From Odoribacter sp. AF15-53 (lineage in GTDB: Bacteria; Bacteroidota; Bacteroidia; Bacteroidales; Marinifilaceae): 64,000 nucleotides of DNA. The stretch's first letter is position 1, and every line of letters begins with the position of its first letter. The stretch spans positions 434,001-498,000 of the forward strand of contig NZ_QUHC01000002.1 in NCBI RefSeq assembly GCF_003479425.1. Direction: 5' to 3'. The notes beneath the pieces were generated by a model. The model made no database searches. It was not told the origin of the DNA and worked only from the letters and a program-made list of their open reading frames with translations. Positions 60,720 through 64,000 of this stretch are shown here, piece by piece. Made by a program: the position numbers and the translations under genes.

Positions 60720-63383
60720 TTAAAATGTAATCTTCAAATTAACCGAAAAAGTACGTCCGAAACCATAAAAGACCTTAGCCGACTCCTCATCGTGCTTAGC
60801 TCCATCCTCGGCATCAGCAATATACTCCTTATCCAAAAGATTATTCACGTTACCGGAAATCATCGCCCCGAAAGTTTTACTTATTGGAAAACGGTAATTG
60901 ATATTAGCATCCAACACTCCGTACGCCGGCATTCTCCAAGGTGATTCAATAACATTTTCCGCATCCAAATTCATCGTAGGAAACGAGAATTTGGCATAAT
61001 TTCTCGCAAAATGAGAATAATCAACTCCAACGTGCAAACCTTTTATCGGCTGATAACGCCCGCCAATCGCAAAGGTCGTCTGAGCCGAATTACCCACCTT
61101 CACATCTTTCACCTTCACGAAACTCTGGGCATGTTCACCTTCTCCGATATCACTCAATGCCTTACCGTCTTTACCTACAGGCTGTCCGGCTGAATTATAA
61201 GCATAACCTTTCCCATCTCCGTTCCAATGCCAATCACCTATTGAAAACATTCCCGTAACCTCAAGATTCGTTAACGGACGCAACACAAAATCCATTTCTA
61301 TCCCCTGATGCAAAGCATCTATACCTGTCAGATAAGCAAAAGCATCACGATCTTCTTTCACGCCGACTTTAACCGCCTTATCCATCCAAGCCGTCCGGTA
61401 AAGATTCACGTTTGCGCTCAACCAAGAGGCTCGGAATCCATATCCTAATTCCATCGAAAACACTTTCTCGTTCATCGCATCCGGGTTAACCACATTACTC
61501 ACATCATTCTGTAAGAACACACCCCCTTGCATGTGAGGCGGACGGGAGAAATACCCGATATTGGCAAATACGTTATGCTTTTCCGTCAAATTATAATTAG
61601 CCCCTCCTTTCAACGTAAAGCCCAGAAAACTCTCCTTGCTTGATTTCGCATCTGCTTTAGAATAATAGAAACGATCCTCTCTCCAATAGGTTGAATTAGA
61701 AAGCGACCCGGCCATAAACACGCTCAAATTATCCCGGTTATATTCTCCTTGGGCAAAAAATCCCTCTTGCATCACGAACCCGTCATAATCCCGGAAGATG
61801 ATATCCCCTTTCTGTAAATGTTCATTCTGCCAATCTGTATCGTCAGCCTTATATTTCACGTTAGCCCGGCTATTATCAATGAAATACTCTCCCCCGTACA
61901 AATCAACTAACTCGTTATAATGCTTTCCCTTGTAATAACGTAAATCAATACCACCATATACATCAAAATACTGTCCTAACCGTGTTGTATAAGTAGAAAT
62001 TAAACCGAACCAATTATGCTCGTTTTTACTCATTGACATTGCCATGAGCGATCCGGTTTTACTGCTCTCGTTCCATTTATAAACACTATCATAGGCAAAT
62101 GTCTTATCTTCCGCACGATTCTTACCTAGCTCTCCCGCGGTAGTCGTCCCGTACCATGAATTCTTCCATTTTCCTTGTCCGCTATAACCGCCTCCTCTAC
62201 CGAGAGAAACATAAAACACACTGGATAAACTTGACTTATCATTAATCTCCCAAAGGTGATTCAATGAAATTTGCGGTTTATGATATTTATTATAAGCAGA
62301 AACTTTCCGCACCTTCTTCCCATCCCGATTCGCAAAACCGTAAGACGGGTTAAACTTCGTGTCATCCAACTCTTTCCATGACTTGATCGTCATCTTATCA
62401 TTTCGATTCCGTTGATTATGCCATTGCGGCGCACCAAAAGCTGTAAGCGATAATTGGTGATGCTCTCCCAATTTCTTGGATATATTCACGAAATAAGAAT
62501 ACGCCACGTAATCCGTTCCCTGGATATAACCGTCTCCCCAACTTCTGGAACCTAAAATAGACATTGCCCAACCATTCTTCAACAGCCCGGTAGAAAGATT
62601 AAAAGCAACTTTATTATAACCGTCATTACCCACGCCGTAAGCAACCGAGCCTCCGGCCTTAGCATTTGTCGAATTCGTCACGATATTAATTGAACCTCCG
62701 ACAGAAGGCACCGACACCTTTGAAGCACCCAACCCGCGTTGTACCTGTATAAAACGAGTCACGTCCGCCAAGCCGGACCAATTCGACCAGTAAATACCCC
62801 CCCACTCCATCTCGTTCATGGGAACCCCGTTCACCATTACGGCAATATTCTCCGTCTCAAATCCCCGCAAATTAATGCGTCCATCACCGAATGCACCACC
62901 CTCTTTCGTTGCATAAACACCCGGTAAAGACTTCAATATTTCCGGGAACTCCTGCGTTGATAATTTCTCTTCAATCTCTCTTGCTGTCACGACAGACAAT
63001 GCCACCGGAGTCTTTCGATCCACGGCCAAAGACCCCTTAACCACGACATCTGCCAAACTAATATATTCCGGCAACATCCCGACAATACCTAAATCTTCCT
63101 TTTTATCCCCGATCACAACCCTCTTTTTCACTTCCAAGTAACCGACACTCCGAAAAATCAACACGATCGTTCCGGATTTCTCCACCTTCAATTCAAAATA
63201 ACCTTCCGCATCAGCAACAACTCCCACGGTTGTACCTTCAACACTCACCGTGGCTCCCACCAACGCCTCTTTTGTCTGCGAATCAATTATCCGACCTTTG
63301 ATCTCCCCCTCTGCCATAACTTCCCATGACGTACAAAATAGACAAATAAGCCCACCTAACACCTTCAATAATACGTTACGCAT
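60720..63383 (-). CDS. TonB-dependent outer-membrane receptor, non-SusC type
   Basis: 887 residues. Signal peptide (LLKVLGGLICLFCTSWEVMA), carboxypeptidase-regulatory-like domain (IKGRIIDSQTKEALVGATVSVEGTTVGVVADAEGYF, about 28-110), plug domain (VALSVVTAREIEEKLSTQEFPEILKSLPGVYATKEGG, INLRGFETENIAVMVNGVPMNEMEWGGIYWSNW) and barrel ending FSVNLKITF. There is no STN domain and no sigma/FecR pair, so it is not regulated by surface signalling. There is no SusD partner. The ligand is unknown. The TlpA-like gene upstream in the same direction ends about 210 bases away, behind its own terminator. Confidence 0.92.
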   Translation of the reverse strand: MRNVLLKVLGGLICLFCTSWEVMAEGEIKGRIIDSQTKEALVGATVSVEGTTVGVVADAEGYFELKVEKSGTIVLIFRSVGYLEVKKRVVIGDKKEDLGIVGMLPEYISLADVVVKGSLAVDRKTPVALSVVTAREIEEKLSTQEFPEILKSLPGVYATKEGGAFGDGRINLRGFETENIAVMVNGVPMNEMEWGGIYWSNWSGLADVTRFIQVQRGLGASKVSVPSVGGSINIVTNSTNAKAGGSVAYGVGNDGYNKVAFNLSTGLLKNGWAMSILGSRSWGDGYIQGTDYVAYSYFVNISKKLGEHHQLSLTAFGAPQWHNQRNRNDKMTIKSWKELDDTKFNPSYGFANRDGKKVRKVSAYNKYHKPQISLNHLWEINDKSSLSSVFYVSLGRGGGYSGQGKWKNSWYGTTTAGELGKNRAEDKTFAYDSVYKWNESSKTGSLMAMSMSKNEHNWFGLISTYTTRLGQYFDVYGGIDLRYYKGKHYNELVDLYGGEYFIDNSRANVKYKADDTDWQNEHLQKGDIIFRDYDGFVMQEGFFAQGEYNRDNLSVFMAGSLSNSTYWREDRFYYSKADAKSSKESFLGFTLKGGANYNLTEKHNVFANIGYFSRPPHMQGGVFLQNDVSNVVNPDAMNEKVFSMELGYGFRASWLSANVNLYRTAWMDKAVKVGVKEDRDAFAYLTGIDALHQGIEMDFVLRPLTNLEVTGMFSIGDWHWNGDGKGYAYNSAGQPVGKDGKALSDIGEGEHAQSFVKVKDVKVGNSAQTTFAIGGRYQPIKGLHVGVDYSHFARNYAKFSFPTMNLDAENVIESPWRMPAYGVLDANINYRFPISKTFGAMISGNVNNLLDKEYIADAEDGAKHDEESAKVFYGFGRTFSVNLKITF

Positions 63384-63525
63384 AAATTTTTCTTTTACGA
63401 ATTACTAACTTGTATCAAAACACCTTCAATTTCCCACTACATAGCATTAATTATGGGAGCGAAGATAGTGATAAAAACAGCATTTCATAGCATTTATTGA
63501 TTTTTTTTAGGGTCTTACTTTATAA

Positions 63526-63566
63526 ATCAAAAATGACCGGGAAGAAAATATGTTTCTCCCGGTCAT
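63526..63566 (-). terminator. Intrinsic terminator of the right-edge TlpA gene
   Basis: TGACCGGGA (63534-63542) pairs with TCCCGGTCA (63557-63565); in the minus direction TTTTTGATTT follows. It lies 25 bases past the TlpA stop. Confidence 0.8.
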
Positions 63567-63590
63567 CTTTCAATTTTACAACTCCTGATT

Positions 63591-64000
63591 CTACTTCAAC
63601 AAATCCGCCAGTTTCGGATTCTTCGCTTTAATCATCCCGTCCGCACTGATCCAATAAACTGTCGGAAGAACTTTTACCTTATAGGCTTTTTCGACCTCGC
63701 TCTCTCCGGCTATCGTCAAATCGGCCAATTGCAACCAAGATATTTTATCTTGCTTCACGGCTTCCAACCATTTCTTTTTATCTCTATCCAACGACACGGA
63801 AATAACCTGAATACCTTTCTTTTTCAATTCCTTGTAATGCTTATTTAGCTCCTTATTCTGACTCCGACAAGGAGCGCAAAATGATGCCCAAAAATCCAGC
63901 AACACCTCTTTTTTCCCCCGGAATGAAGACAAACGGACCTCTTTCCCCCGTTTATCCAACAGCACGAAGTCCGGGGCTTCCCCGGTTAATTGCTCCGCTT
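63591..64000 (-). CDS. TlpA-like thioredoxin domain protein, N-terminus outside window
   Basis: The frame is open to base 64000, so at least 136 residues are visible and the true start lies beyond the edge; the GTG at 63965 is internal. The visible part is a complete thioredoxin/AhpC-TSA-like domain: EAPDFVLLDKRGKEVRLSSFRGK, redox motif FCAPC in LLDFWASFCAPCRSQ (variant of the common WCGPC), VISVSLDRDKKKWLEAVK, and the cis-proline in VKVLPTVYWIS. It is presumably a periplasmic or envelope-facing thiol-disulfide oxidoreductase. N-terminal domains, if any, are not visible. Confidence 0.85.
   Translation of the reverse strand, partial: AEQLTGEAPDFVLLDKRGKEVRLSSFRGKKEVLLDFWASFCAPCRSQNKELNKHYKELKKKGIQVISVSLDRDKKKWLEAVKQDKISWLQLADLTIAGESEVEKAYKVKVLPTVYWISADGMIKAKNPKLADLLK

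Overview
The window looks like a chromosomal piece of a Bacteroidota bacterium, order Bacteroidales. The evidence is SusC/SusD pairs with ECF sigma/FecR regulators, promoter boxes of the TAnnTTTG type, a fused MurF-Alr, DUF4922 and DUF4924 proteins, and weak Shine-Dalgarno signals. The number of ECF/FecR/SusC units with linked TlpA and metallohydrolase-like lipoproteins points to Odoribacteraceae (Butyricimonas/Odoribacter-like), but that is inference. No rRNA, tRNA, CRISPR array or intact transposon was seen.

Layout. 1-830: an O-antigen ligase-like membrane protein cut by the left edge. 945-3007: a small secreted protein and a metallopeptidase-like lipoprotein broken by an in-frame TGA. 3629-9000: minus-strand housekeeping genes (O-methyltransferase, M16 peptidase, surface beta protein, DUF4924, HslR, Pth, L25). 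9370-15649: a 56-residue ferredoxin, 5-FTHF cyclo-ligase, an NAD synthetase whose amidase domain has lost its cysteine, a Crp/Fnr regulator, RecX, PrmC and cardiolipin synthase. 15691-19541: an ABC permease fused to a large extracytoplasmic region, plus a small secreted protein, with no ATPase gene beside them. 20117-23814: MurF-Alr and a TlpA lipoprotein.

23834-50915 is the accessory heart: three ECF sigma - FecR - SusC - SusD - lipoprotein units, all on the minus strand. Units 2 and 3 are tandem paralogues. In all three, the terminal lipoprotein resembles a zinc metallohydrolase but lacks the zinc-binding HExxH. A predicted short plus-strand RNA (TAnnTTTG box at the susC start, hairpin plus T-run at the fecR end) lies antisense to the susC leader in all three. 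Remnants of TlpA-like genes flank the region, and an M64 peptidase with an intact HEFGH sits between units 1 and 2. The likely logic is ligand binding by SusC, signalling through its STN domain to FecR, sigma release and susC transcription, with the antisense RNA as a possible damper.

50995-64000: an orphan hybrid sensor kinase; a plus-strand set (GT2 glycosyltransferase, DUF4922 GalT/HIT-like protein, SpoIID-like protein without a visible signal peptide, AmpG-like transporter) separated by copies of an intergenic repeat; a DUF389 membrane protein; and a TonB receptor beside a TlpA protein cut by the right edge.
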